Origin: Pseudoalteromonas amylolytica
Lineage (GTDB): Bacteria; Pseudomonadota; Gammaproteobacteria; Enterobacterales; Alteromonadaceae
Assembly: GCF_001854605.1 (NCBI RefSeq)
Contig: NZ_MKJU01000025.1
Location: 806,378-870,377 of the forward strand
DNA: 64,000 bases
Direction: 5' to 3'
The notes under the pieces were generated by a model. It was not told where the DNA came from, made no database searches, and worked only from the letters and a program-made list of their open reading frames with translations. Below are positions 8,310 through 17,760 of the stretch, one piece after another. A program made the translations under genes and the position numbers. Each line of letters begins with the position of its first letter. Within the stretch, counting starts at the first letter, position 1.

Positions 8310-9305
8310 ATGTACAAACTGGCCAAGCTTTTTATCAAAGCCGTATTGCTGATTATTTTAGGCTCTTCAATTATGGGGATTCAAATCTACTTGGACTTTG
8401 TTGAAAGTGACAATGCAACTTATAGCGCTTTTTGGTCGTTCTTTTTGATAATTGGCTCAGGTTTGCTGTTGGGGCTTTTCTGTTTGAAAAACCACTTGCA
8501 AACAATACGAGCGCCAAATGCAAAAAGTAAAAGCCGAATTAAACTTAGAGTGGATTTTAATTGGTATTTTATCGGCGGCTTATCAACTGCACTTGCGGTT
8601 TTGTCTTTGCTGGGGGACGATGAAAAGTTTGATCTACAAGTGAAAAAATTTGAGGTTCATAGCCTGCTCGCAAGCCCAGAGACTTTGTTAAAATACATGT
8701 ACCCAAAAGCGAGTAGCTGTAAAGACTTTAACAGCGATCCTTACTGCGCATCCATATTGCTGGATTTTACCAACAAATTTGTAATAGATGCAAAGATAAA
8801 AGTGAGTGCGCAAGAGCCTATAGAGCTCACTTATAAACCATCGAAAGCTATCTCTGAGAGTCTAAATAACGATGCAATCTCAAAAGGTGATGCACTGAGC
8901 CAGGTATTAAATTATGCAAAGGATAGAACTAATTTTCATACTACCGTGTTACCTGTGTTAGATGCATATAATCAAGCTGTAGAAAAAGCCAGATCATGGT
9001 CATTTATAAGTATGATAAAAGCATCCCAAACAGTATGGCTTATATTTGCACTTTGTGTTGCTATATGGCGTATTAGCTTTACCGTTGCTGATTACATAAC
9101 TGAAATAGAATCTGAAAATAAAGATATCATAAAAACGATAGAGCGAGTTTTAAAAGGCTCCTCGGCTGGCACCTTGATCATCGCCTTAATAATAAGCTCA
9201 GCGTCTTTTGGAATGTGGAGCATCAGTACTTTGCTGACGTTAATACCATTGGTAGTATTTGGTAAGTATCTAAAGTACACATTGCATGATAGGCCAACAA
9301 CCTAG
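8310..9305 (+). CDS. Membrane protein with central extracytoplasmic domain, unknown
   Basis: This 331-residue protein has TM segments at about residues 8-28, 38-58 and 85-102. A hydrophilic domain of about 125 residues follows, containing a Cys pair (SSCKDFNSDPYCAS) that could form a disulfide. Three more helices lie at about 233-250, 283-303 and 306-323. AAAGGA precedes the ATG. I recognise no family. It is followed by a long gene-free stretch. Confidence 0.5.
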   Translation: MYKLAKLFIKAVLLIILGSSIMGIQIYLDFVESDNATYSAFWSFFLIIGSGLLLGLFCLKNHLQTIRAPNAKSKSRIKLRVDFNWYFIGGLSTALAVLSLLGDDEKFDLQVKKFEVHSLLASPETLLKYMYPKASSCKDFNSDPYCASILLDFTNKFVIDAKIKVSAQEPIELTYKPSKAISESLNNDAISKGDALSQVLNYAKDRTNFHTTVLPVLDAYNQAVEKARSWSFISMIKASQTVWLIFALCVAIWRISFTVADYITEIESENKDIIKTIERVLKGSSAGTLIIALIISSASFGMWSISTLLTLIPLVVFGKYLKYTLHDRPTT

Positions 9306-10050
9306 GAGTTATAAATTCAGCTTGATTAACACAGGCTCGTAATTCACGACCAGCTCTGATTTTGTAACCAGCTTAGAATGGGTATGAAGTCAGGGCATAC
9401 TCCTAGCGCCTTCACTTGTCCCGATAGTGCCTATACATATTGAGTATGCCCAGAAACTAGATGGGATAGGGGGTATTCACCAACTCTTTTGTTGTTTGTT
9501 CTTCATGGTAGCGACATGTCTATGAAGCGAAGTAACTTTCCAAGCTGAAGTTTACATCAAGCCTACCTTGGCAAACCAGCTCTGTACCAGCCCCTGCATA
9601 CTGTTCTACAAGGTTCATCCTATGCGGTTTCAAAGCCCTGCATATGCCCCTATAACTGATCAATTAGTGGTACGTTTATTCTTCACGTTATTGTGTTCTC
9701 ATTGAGATATTTGACGCGACATGGATCGTCAATATTGTCATAGTTTTCACCTGATGAGCGTATAAATCACCGAAATATAGGTCAGATGTGTCAATACAGC
9801 GTCCAAGCAACGTAATTTTAGAGACTGACTAATTGGGTTAGATTTGCGCAAGTCGGATTTCCTAATAGTGTCATTAAAAATCAGCATGAAAATAACTGTT
9901 ATTGAGTAAACGCTCATTTTGAGTGGGCGATATAATAATGTGTGATTTTAATGTTTGCAAATTGGGTAATAATTATGTATTTATTATATGTATCAACTGT
10001 ATTTGGTTGTGTATTAGATATTTTTTAATAATTATAAGAAGGATTAAGAG
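9306..10050. other. Long gene-free region with short repeats
   Basis: There is no convincing ORF in either strand over 745 bases. A perfect 10-bp inverted pair GGGCATACTC / GAGTATGCCC (9393-9402 and 9442-9451) flanks a 39-base spacer, and ACCAGCTCTG occurs twice (near 9350 and 9580). The last 150 bases become AT-rich and lead into the promoter of the next gene. It could be a decayed element or an uncharacterised RNA; nothing specific can be assigned. Confidence 0.4.
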
Positions 10051-10581
10051 ATGAAAAATAAGTTGTCGCTATTAATTGTTGCGCCCATCATGTTAACGAG
10101 TGTAAATGCATTGGCTGGAACATCCGCAGGAGCTTCACAAGACTGGAATGGCTATTTTAAAGGTCAATGTGAACTGAGCTCACCTAAAAGAGGGGTGTTT
10201 TACACCTTCCCCATGTCACTTGAAATTGATGATGTAACCAAGAAGAAAGCGGACTGGATTATCACCTATGGGGAAGGCCAGACGCAGCAAATCAGAAACT
10301 ATACTTTACTTGAGGTTGATAGCGACCTTGGCCATTACGCGGTTGATGAGAACAACGGCATCGTGATTGATCAATATCTGATTGGTAATGAGTTTATGAG
10401 CCTATTTGAAGTTGGCAGCACAAAAATTCAAACTACCTATACGCTGGACTCAAATGGCACTATGGATGTTTCAATGGAGAGTTTTACTTTTGACCCTGTA
10501 CGAGAAAATAATGTAGGCGCATATACTGTTTCTAGCTATGCATTAAAAACCAAGCAAAAATGTAGGTTGTATAAGTGGTAA
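10051..10581 (+). CDS. Secreted hypothetical protein
   Basis: This 176-residue protein has a signal peptide (residues 1-22, ending VNALA). The mature part is rich in beta-strand-like stretches (YTFPMSLEIDD, WIITYGEG, YTLLEVDSDLGHY) and has one Cys near each end (GQCELSS and QKCRLYKW), probably paired. AGAAGGATT is a good ribosome-binding site before the ATG, and a hairpin terminator follows. The family is not recognised; a small periplasmic or secreted beta-fold protein is likely. Confidence 0.6.
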   Translation: MKNKLSLLIVAPIMLTSVNALAGTSAGASQDWNGYFKGQCELSSPKRGVFYTFPMSLEIDDVTKKKADWIITYGEGQTQQIRNYTLLEVDSDLGHYAVDENNGIVIDQYLIGNEFMSLFEVGSTKIQTTYTLDSNGTMDVSMESFTFDPVRENNVGAYTVSSYALKTKQKCRLYKW

Positions 10582-10623
10582 GGTTATAATTATTGTAATA
10601 AAAAGATACTAGTATTTTATTAT

Positions 10624-10655
10624 TAAGGCTTCTTTTTATTGAGGCCTTATTTTTT
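10624..10655 (+). terminator. Rho-independent terminator
   Basis: Stem TAAGGC / GCCTTA with a 14-base loop is followed by a run of T. It lies 42 bases after the stop codon of the secreted hypothetical protein. Confidence 0.65.
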
Positions 10656-10827
10656 AAGTTTTTATTATCTTGGTATTAAAAATTTCATAGAGCAATAAAG
10701 AAAGAAGGTGTTTAGAATTCGTCCTAAACTAAACCATATATAAAACAGCGGAAATAACGAAGTTTTTGTACAGTAGCAGTGATATTAGCGCATGCCAATA
10801 CCACTACTGAAGACGGATACAGCCCGA

Positions 10828-11943
10828 TTAGTTCATCACGTTAGTGAAAGATACACCTTTATGTGTCACTGTCTCGTCAGCTTTGGCTGATGGGCGAGAG
10901 TGCTTAACCACAAGTTGCATTTTCCGTGGGTGGAAGAAACCAGGGTTATCATAAGTTAATTTAAGTTCATACATACCAGGGCCTAATTTACGCATAGAAA
11001 CAGTGCGCTTTTCAGCGAGTTCTTTAAACTCAATTGGTAGAGATTCATCTGTAACTTTTGCTGATACAAATTCAACATCTACAGGCTCGCCATCTAGTTT
11101 CGCATGTAGCATGAAGTAGTAATCATGTACACGTCCTCTTAATCTTCTATCAACGAAGTCTGTACTTAGTTGAATTTCTTTTTTAGGGGTAAAATCGGCC
11201 TGCTGCAAGCCCACAACTTCGTATAAGTAGTCTCTGTGGATTTTGCCCTTACACTCAGCAATGGCTTGGCGATACCATTTAATTGATTGCCAGTGTAGTT
11301 TTAGAACTTGGGCAGCTGCTACTGCACCAATTTTAAGAGGGTTTGGCACGCCGCCACCGTTGCCCGCGGCTACAGTAACAACACTAGGGCTTAGAGCATT
11401 AGCAACACCATCTGCGGCTATGCTCAATATAGCGATTGCCACTTCGTCTGGTAATAGGAAAGCTTGAAATGGAAACTCTTCCAACAAATCTTCAACGAAG
11501 TCACATTGCTCTTCATTATATGAAGCGTATGTTTTTTCTTGGCTAGTAGAAACGTCAGAAGTCATTATGTTGTACTGCAGGAATTTTGGCGATGACTTAT
11601 ATTCGCCAACAGACTTCTGAAAGTTAGCTACTTGGTATAAATGCTCCGGTAGCTCCCAGAAGTTTGGGTTTGCTTCCATAGCTTGATATGTCTCTATCAG
11701 CTGTTGTTGAGACATGTTAGAGACCATATTTTGGGCTTGCTCAAACTGGTTTACAATTTGTTGACTGTTATTAAGCTGAGCGACAGCGCGAATTGAGTCT
11801 TCAAAGTAATCATTTAAGTCACTGCGAAACTCGTTAAGTTCATTGGCGGTCAGTGGGACTGAGGCGGCATTTGATTGAAGTGGCAATACTGCTGAACATA
11901 CCAATCCTAAGGCTAATGCACATCCTTTTAAATTATAAGTCAT
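10828..11943 (-). CDS. Secreted hypothetical protein, 371 aa
   Basis: The signal peptide covers residues 1-26 (ending SNAAS). The N-terminal half is helical and Gln/Asn-rich (NNSQQIVNQFEQAQNMVSN). A central hydrophobic, glycine-rich segment reads VAIAILSIAADGVANAL and VVTVAAGNGGG. The C-terminal 120 residues look like a beta-sandwich (RGRVHDYYFMLHAKLDGEPVDV ... GMYELKLTYDNPGFFHP). No known family is recognised. It is convergent with the preceding secreted protein and separated from the glucan locus by a 427-base spacer. Confidence 0.55.
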   Translation of the reverse strand: MTYNLKGCALALGLVCSAVLPLQSNAASVPLTANELNEFRSDLNDYFEDSIRAVAQLNNSQQIVNQFEQAQNMVSNMSQQQLIETYQAMEANPNFWELPEHLYQVANFQKSVGEYKSSPKFLQYNIMTSDVSTSQEKTYASYNEEQCDFVEDLLEEFPFQAFLLPDEVAIAILSIAADGVANALSPSVVTVAAGNGGGVPNPLKIGAVAAAQVLKLHWQSIKWYRQAIAECKGKIHRDYLYEVVGLQQADFTPKKEIQLSTDFVDRRLRGRVHDYYFMLHAKLDGEPVDVEFVSAKVTDESLPIEFKELAEKRTVSMRKLGPGMYELKLTYDNPGFFHPRKMQLVVKHSRPSAKADETVTHKGVSFTNVMN

Positions 11944-12331
11944 AAGGTTTCCTAGTTAGAGTTTTGTTAAAACATGAAATATACATTTCGGAACATATTA
12001 TTAACTAATGTTTTCCAAAATGGAGGTCCGACCAGAAAAATAACCCATATAAGGCACTGAAATAAAAATGATTATACATAACCGGGATGTTTATTTTGAA
12101 ATTAACTATTGTGAATTTTGGGATGGATTTATCGCTGAGTTATCTGACACTTCCTGATTTGTTTACATATTTAGTTTAAATCAAGGTGTTGCCGCTTTTT
12201 TGTTAGCGTAGACGAGAGGAGGCATTGCAGTATGTGGTGTGAATGTAATAGCGTGTAATTTTCATGGTAAATATTAAGTGAATATTTTATGATATTCTAT
12301 AACGTTGGTGGATGAAATTGCTAATATGATA
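11944..12331. other. AT-rich intergenic region
   Basis: No ORF or RNA gene was recognised. It contains the presumed promoter of the minus-strand secreted protein (right part of which starts at 11943) and ends at the terminator hairpin of the GH3 gene. Confidence 0.4.
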
Positions 12332-12349
12332 AAGGGCCGTTAGGCCCTT
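12332..12349 (-). terminator. Terminator hairpin of the GH3 operon
   Basis: Perfect stem AAGGGCC / GGCCCTT with a 4-base loop lies 21 bases beyond the GH3 stop codon. Only a short T tract follows on the minus strand, but the position is right for the FucP-GH3 transcript end. Confidence 0.65.
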
Positions 12350-12370
12350 GAGATGGTAATAAATGGACTA

Positions 12371-14890
12371 TTATTTATCACAAGTATAAGGCTCGGTTTC
12401 ATCGCTATTGTTATTAAATAGGATGTTTGAAAGTGTAATACTCAACGGACCTCGACTTGCTATTGCAAATGGGCTGTATACTTTTGCCATATTATCTGTG
12501 TCTTGTGTAAAACAGTTGGTGGCAATGCTGACGGTTTTCCAAACTCCCAAATCCTCTTCGCTCAGCAGGTTAGTTAACGCGATACCTTGTGAGCAGGAAG
12601 CATCGCAATTTACACCTACTTTGGTACTCGCTTGTAATTTACTATTTAGCTTAATATCAAAAGTAAGCGTACTACCTAGCTCACTATATTGACGCATATC
12701 ATTAGGAAATGCGTGACCGATTTGCACCTTTGCAACATTACGATTTTTAAAAGTGATTTCACGAGAATCTTCTTGAATATAGCGGTCAGTTGTACGCACA
12801 TTCAGGCTATTGAGCGATGCGGTATTGCTGTCCATTGCAAGCGTTTTACCATCGACATATAGGCTCAATGACCATGGACTTTTTACACTACCATGCATAA
12901 TAGCCAGTGACTGCTGTTTTGTAGATTGTAAAGAAGCATTTTCACTTAGCGTGTCCAGTTGTACATCATCTTGATAAGTCAGGCCGTAACCATAAGCAAA
13001 TAGGGGGGCATAGTCAGAATCATTGACATTGAGTTGTGCATCATCGGGTGAAGCGGGCCAAGAAAATGATAGCTTACCTTTGAAGTCATGATTGATATCT
13101 CCATTGGCTTTACGAAACAGCACATCGGCAACACCGTTACCTTCAGAGCCCAACAACCACGCAACCACAAAAGCATCGGACGCGTTCAGTTCTGGGTTAA
13201 CCCAAAGAGGGCGTCCAGTAATGAATACTGATACAACGGAAATGCCTTGGGCGCGTAACTTTTGTAGTAGGGCAAGGTCTTTGGCATCGCCTCTTTGGTA
13301 ATCTAAGTTATCCAAATCGCCATTACCTTCAGCGTAAGGGTCTTCGCCAAATACAACGATAGCGACATCTGGTTTCGCTTGGTATGAGCCATCGACGCTT
13401 AGCTGAACGTTCCCGCCATTTTGTGAAACCACCTGCTTAATGCCGTCATAAATGGAGCTACCTCCAGGGAAATCCTCATTTTGATTGCCAGTACCTTGCC
13501 AAGTAATGGTCCAACCGCCAGATTGTTTGCCTATGTTGTCGGCGCCGTCGCCTGCAACCAGTACATTAAGGTTGGGTGATAACGGTAACAGCTGTCGATT
13601 GTTTTTAAGTAGCACCAGTGACTCTCGAACGGCTTGACGAGCAACCGCTCTATGTTCAGGATGGCCAATCAGCTCAGTTTTACCTGAAAGTGAACGGTTA
13701 GCGGGGCTTGGTTTATTAAATAACCCTGCGCGGAATTTGACCCGTAAGATACGAGATACAGCATCATTGATACGCGCTTCGCTGATTTCTCCACTTTTCA
13801 CTTGTGCTATGGTGTTTTCTAGTAACGGCTTCCAAGCTTTAGTTGGGACCATAAAGATGTCGAGGCCGGCGTTAATACTTTGGCTGCAACTTTCGTTTGA
13901 GCACCCTGCAACTTGACCATGCCCATTCCAGTCGCCAACCACAAAGCCGTCAAACCCCATTTGTTGCTTTAACACATCAGTAAGAAGATACTTATTGCCA
14001 TGAATTTTTTCACCATGCCAACTATTAAATGAAGCCATAACGGATTGCGCACCCGCGCCCAACCCTTGTACATAGCCTTGTGCGTGAATCTTAAATAGGT
14101 CTTGTTCTGAATCGATATTGTTACCTTGGTCATCGCCATCTACCGTGCCGCCGTCACCAACAAAATGCTTAACGGTACTGATCACACGGTTGTCAGCCAA
14201 AAACTCATCGCCGGGGCGACCTTGTAGACCAGAAACGATAGCCGCAGCGTACTTGCCAACAATTTCAGGGTCTTCGGAATAACCCTCATAGCTTCTGCCC
14301 CAGCGATCATCACGCACCACAGCAACGGTTGGTGCAAATACCCAATCAATGCCCGTTACCATGACTTCTCGGGCAGTGATGGCAGCTATTTGCTCAATCA
14401 GTTTTGGATTATTTGCAGCGCCAAGGCCGATGTTGTGTGGAAACAGTGTCGCGCCAATTACATTGTTGTGGCCGTGAACCGCATCGGTCCCCCACATGGT
14501 TGGAATGCTGATACCATCTAAGCTGTCATCCATAGATGCTTGATACATTTGCTCGGCAAGTGTTATCCAATCGGCAGGGGTTGCGTGTTTATCGTTGTTT
14601 GGAAATGCACCACCACCATTTAGGTAAGAGCCAAATCCATAGCGTCGCATATCTTCTACACTGACATCGCGGATCTCTGGTTGTATCATTTGTGCGACTT
14701 TTTGTTCTAGCGTCATCGAGCCTACGAGCGCCGCTACCTTTTCTTCTATGGCCGGATCTTTGGGCACGACGCTTGGAAGTTTTGGCCAAATTTGGTTGCT
14801 GGCATTTGCTTGGTTATCGGTGTTTTGTAAACATCCTGCAACACCAAGCAATGCAATGCTTAAGGTGATAAATGAAGCTGTATTTTTCAT
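12371..14890 (-). CDS. GH3 exo-beta-glucosidase lipoprotein (ExoP-like)
   Basis: This 839-residue glycoside hydrolase family 3 enzyme has a lipobox VAGC (Cys20), so it is probably anchored to a membrane facing the periplasm or outside. The (beta/alpha)8 domain carries RDDRWGRSYEGYSEDPE, KHFVGDGG (about 241-248) and the nucleophile in VVGDWNGHG (Asp320). A second alpha/beta domain and a C-terminal beta-domain of about 200 residues follow. Length and layout match the exo-1,3/1,4-beta-glucanases known from marine Pseudoalteromonas. It releases glucose from beta-glucan oligosaccharides. It overlaps the transporter gene by ATGA, so the two are co-translated. Confidence 0.92.
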   Translation of the reverse strand: MKNTASFITLSIALLGVAGCLQNTDNQANASNQIWPKLPSVVPKDPAIEEKVAALVGSMTLEQKVAQMIQPEIRDVSVEDMRRYGFGSYLNGGGAFPNNDKHATPADWITLAEQMYQASMDDSLDGISIPTMWGTDAVHGHNNVIGATLFPHNIGLGAANNPKLIEQIAAITAREVMVTGIDWVFAPTVAVVRDDRWGRSYEGYSEDPEIVGKYAAAIVSGLQGRPGDEFLADNRVISTVKHFVGDGGTVDGDDQGNNIDSEQDLFKIHAQGYVQGLGAGAQSVMASFNSWHGEKIHGNKYLLTDVLKQQMGFDGFVVGDWNGHGQVAGCSNESCSQSINAGLDIFMVPTKAWKPLLENTIAQVKSGEISEARINDAVSRILRVKFRAGLFNKPSPANRSLSGKTELIGHPEHRAVARQAVRESLVLLKNNRQLLPLSPNLNVLVAGDGADNIGKQSGGWTITWQGTGNQNEDFPGGSSIYDGIKQVVSQNGGNVQLSVDGSYQAKPDVAIVVFGEDPYAEGNGDLDNLDYQRGDAKDLALLQKLRAQGISVVSVFITGRPLWVNPELNASDAFVVAWLLGSEGNGVADVLFRKANGDINHDFKGKLSFSWPASPDDAQLNVNDSDYAPLFAYGYGLTYQDDVQLDTLSENASLQSTKQQSLAIMHGSVKSPWSLSLYVDGKTLAMDSNTASLNSLNVRTTDRYIQEDSREITFKNRNVAKVQIGHAFPNDMRQYSELGSTLTFDIKLNSKLQASTKVGVNCDASCSQGIALTNLLSEEDLGVWKTVSIATNCFTQDTDNMAKVYSPFAIASRGPLSITLSNILFNNNSDETEPYTCDK

Positions 14891-16185
14891 AGTTTTTCCG
14901 GTTGACTCTCAAATCGTTTGAATTTCTTTGGTGTAGTTCCAAACATGCCGTAAAAGGCGATGTAAATGAAGCATAGTGCTGGTAAAACAAATGACATCTG
15001 TAGCCCGATGCTATCAGCTAGCATCCCTTGCAGTAATGGCACAATAGCGCCACCTACGATAGCAAGGCATAGCAAGCCTGACGCTTGGGCCGTTTGTGAT
15101 TTTAGTGATTGGATAGCCAAGCTAAAAATAGTGGGAAACATAATGGAGTTACACAAGCCAACCAGCAGCAGTGACCACATTGCGAATTGACCATTACCGA
15201 TAATCGCAAAACTGACAAGTAGCGTACCTGCAAGTGCATTAAACACCAGCACATGGGCTGCGTTGACTTTTTGCATGACAGCAGCACCGATAAAGCGACC
15301 GACCATGGCGCCGCCCCAGTAGTAAGTGATGAGGTGAGCGGCATGTGCCTCTTCAAGACCGGCAATATTTTCAAGCCCTATGTAATTAATCAAAAAGCTA
15401 CCGATGGCGACTTCACCGCCCACATATAAAAATAAACCAATGGCGCCTAAAGTCAGGTGCTTATGGTGAAGAACGGACAGGAGGGTATTTGGCGTGACGG
15501 TATCGGCGCCTTGTTCATGGTTTTTGTTACCAATCGCAGGCAGTTTTAAAAACGTGAATAGCACCGCTAATACCAGCAACATTGCACAAAGTAGCAGGTA
15601 AGAAAACTGCACGCCGCTGGCATCGGTTTCACTGCCTTGCGACACAACGCCTGCGGATAAGATAAGCATGCTGCCAAATGCTGGCGCAACGGTTGTTCCA
15701 AGAGAATTGAATGCCTGAGTCATGGTCAAGCGTGATGATGCTGTTTTGGCGTCGCCAAGAATGCTCACAAATGGGTTGGCTGATACCTGTAGTATGGTGA
15801 TGCCGCTGGCGAGCACAAATAGTGCTGCTAAAAATAGGCTGTATTGTCTAAGCGCCGCTGCGGGATAAAACAACGCACAGCCGAGCGCGGCTATGACTAA
15901 GCCAAAAACAATTCCTCGTTGAAAACCAAGCTTACCGACTAGTTTCCCCGCAGGAAGAGAGACCACAAAATAAGCACCGAAAAAGCAGAACTGGATAAGC
16001 ATTGCTTGTGTGTAGGTGAGTGAAAACATCGCCTTTAGGTAGGGGATCAAAATGTCGTTCAAGCAGGTAATGAAACCCCACATAAAAAACAATGTTGTAA
16101 GGGCACTTAATGCAAACATATGATTTGTGTTGGGTGCGTGTTCGGCTTGACCAGATGGTGGCAATGCCGTGGGTGAACCTGCCAT
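14887..16185 (-). CDS. FucP/GluP-type sugar:H+ symporter (MFS)
   Basis: This 432-residue, 12-TM MFS carrier belongs to the fucose/glucose-galactose group. Typical segments are FFMWGFITCLNDILIPYLK near the N terminus, FFGAYFVVSLPAGKL and the QVSANPFVSILGD motif. It would bring glucose or a related monosaccharide across the inner membrane. It is the first gene of the minus-strand operon with GH3, which produces such sugars outside the cytoplasm. A LacI-type operator lies 106 bases upstream. The ATG start gives a long hydrophilic N terminus of about 20 residues. Confidence 0.9.
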   Translation of the reverse strand: MAGSPTALPPSGQAEHAPNTNHMFALSALTTLFFMWGFITCLNDILIPYLKAMFSLTYTQAMLIQFCFFGAYFVVSLPAGKLVGKLGFQRGIVFGLVIAALGCALFYPAAALRQYSLFLAALFVLASGITILQVSANPFVSILGDAKTASSRLTMTQAFNSLGTTVAPAFGSMLILSAGVVSQGSETDASGVQFSYLLLCAMLLVLAVLFTFLKLPAIGNKNHEQGADTVTPNTLLSVLHHKHLTLGAIGLFLYVGGEVAIGSFLINYIGLENIAGLEEAHAAHLITYYWGGAMVGRFIGAAVMQKVNAAHVLVFNALAGTLLVSFAIIGNGQFAMWSLLLVGLCNSIMFPTIFSLAIQSLKSQTAQASGLLCLAIVGGAIVPLLQGMLADSIGLQMSFVLPALCFIYIAFYGMFGTTPKKFKRFESQPEKL

Positions 16186-16290
16186 GTTATTACCTCGGTT
16201 AAATTAATATGTTTTTATTTTAGTAAGTTACATTATTAAATAGTGAAACAACTTGACCTATTGCAGGTTTGCAATTACCGTTTATTTAAA

Positions 16291-16308
16291 AATGTAAGCG
16301 CTTTCATT
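16291..16308. promoter_or_regulatory. LacI-type operator in divergent promoter region
   Basis: The palindrome AATGTAAGCGCTTTCATT lies between the divergent FucP-GH3 and GH1-GPH-LacI operons. Its core is identical to one of the two operators before the TonB receptor. The central GCGC and TGTAA-type arms are characteristic of LacI-family sites. The probable ligand of the site is the LacI protein encoded at 19120-20121. Confidence 0.8.
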
Positions 16309-16411
16309 TATAGCATAATCACCTCGTAAAGCAACACGCAAGTATTTTTTATCATGTTGTTGGTACGACAAATAGCGCAGGCATAACCATAACAAGCAAA
16401 GAGCATAGCTA

Positions 16412-17752
16412 ATGACATCACTGAGACTTAAGAGCGATTCACCGTTAAATAACGAACAATTTACCTTCGGTGTCGCAACATCTTCTTATCAAATCGAAGG
16501 GGACCGCGCCGCTAGGCTTGAAACAATTTGGGATAAGTTTTGTGAAGGCAAGGGTAATATAGCGGATGGTTCAAACGGAGATGTAGCTTGTGAACATATC
16601 AAGCATTGGCAGCAAGATGTTCAGATGATAGCGGGGCTTGGCGTTGATGCGTATAGATTCTCAGTGGCTTGGGGGCGTATCTTAAATCGAGATGGCAGTA
16701 TCAATGAGCGAGGACTTAAATTTTATGTGTCTTTGCTAGATAAGCTAAAAGAATTAGGGATAAAGGCGTATGTAACGCTCTACCACTGGGATTTACCACA
16801 GTATCTTGAAGATACTGGTGGCTGGCTAAATAGAGACACAGCGTTTGCATTTGCCAACTATGTGGATGTGGTGTCCCGCGAATTTGGGAATAGAGTATAT
16901 TCATATGCAACGCTCAATGAGCCTTGGTGTAGTGCATATTTGGGTTATGAAGCGGGCATTCATGCACCAGGTTTAAAGAGCAAGCAATTTGGTAAGCAGG
17001 CCGCGCACCATTTACTACTTGCTCACGGCCTTGCTATGAAAGTGTTAGCAAAAAATAGCCCGAGTAGTAAAAATGGTATCGTGCTTAACTTTAGCCCGTG
17101 TTACGCGGCCAGTTCCTCTGAGCAGGATGTCGCGGCTGCGCGCTTAGCGGACGAGCACTTCAACCAGTGGTATATCAGGCCGTTGCTTGAAGGTCGCTAC
17201 CCAGATGCGATTAATGACATGAGCGATATCAACAAACCCATTATTGAGTCACGGGATATGAGTGTAATTTGTCAGCCAATTGATTATATTGGCGTTAATT
17301 ACTACAGCCGTGCCATTTATCAGCATTGTGACGAGGACGGATTTAAGGTTAAAGCACCAGAGACAATGTGTTTAACAGACATGGGGTGGGAAATTTACCC
17401 AGAGGGCTTATACAAGCTACTCACTGACTTAAATCGCCGCTATCAGTTACCTGAGGTAATTATCACTGAAAATGGTGCGGCGATGAAAGACGAATTAGTG
17501 GCGGGGGTTATTGACGATCAGGACAGAATTGCTTACTTACAAACACACTTAGCCGCGATTGAGAAAGCGATAGGCGCAGGCGTTGATGTAAGCGGCTATT
17601 TTGCATGGAGCCTAATGGACAACTTTGAATGGGCTGAAGGATATAAAAAGCGTTTTGGGATTGTTTATGTTGATTATAAGAGTCAAAAACGTACATTGAA
17701 GCAAAGCGCAAAAGCATATCGGGGTATGTTGCTTGGGCGGTTACATAAATAG
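16412..17752 (+). CDS. GH1 beta-glucosidase, cytoplasmic
   Basis: This 446-residue family 1 glycoside hydrolase is of standard length and has no signal peptide, so it is intracellular. N-terminal FTFGVATSSYQIEG, the acid/base Glu170 in TLNEPW and the nucleophile Glu353 in VIITENGA are all present, as is the HWDLPQ substrate loop. It would hydrolyse imported cellobiose, laminaribiose or similar disaccharides to glucose. It opens an operon with a GPH symporter 8 bases downstream and a LacI regulator behind that. A weak AAAGAG precedes the ATG. Confidence 0.95.
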   Translation: MTSLRLKSDSPLNNEQFTFGVATSSYQIEGDRAARLETIWDKFCEGKGNIADGSNGDVACEHIKHWQQDVQMIAGLGVDAYRFSVAWGRILNRDGSINERGLKFYVSLLDKLKELGIKAYVTLYHWDLPQYLEDTGGWLNRDTAFAFANYVDVVSREFGNRVYSYATLNEPWCSAYLGYEAGIHAPGLKSKQFGKQAAHHLLLAHGLAMKVLAKNSPSSKNGIVLNFSPCYAASSSEQDVAAARLADEHFNQWYIRPLLEGRYPDAINDMSDINKPIIESRDMSVICQPIDYIGVNYYSRAIYQHCDEDGFKVKAPETMCLTDMGWEIYPEGLYKLLTDLNRRYQLPEVIITENGAAMKDELVAGVIDDQDRIAYLQTHLAAIEKAIGAGVDVSGYFAWSLMDNFEWAEGYKKRFGIVYVDYKSQKRTLKQSAKAYRGMLLGRLHK

Positions 17753-17760
17753 AGATAACG

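Noticed and set aside
9393..9451. Spaced inverted pair as insertion-sequence ends
   Set aside because: Only 39 bases lie between the arms, there is no transposase and no target duplication was seen.
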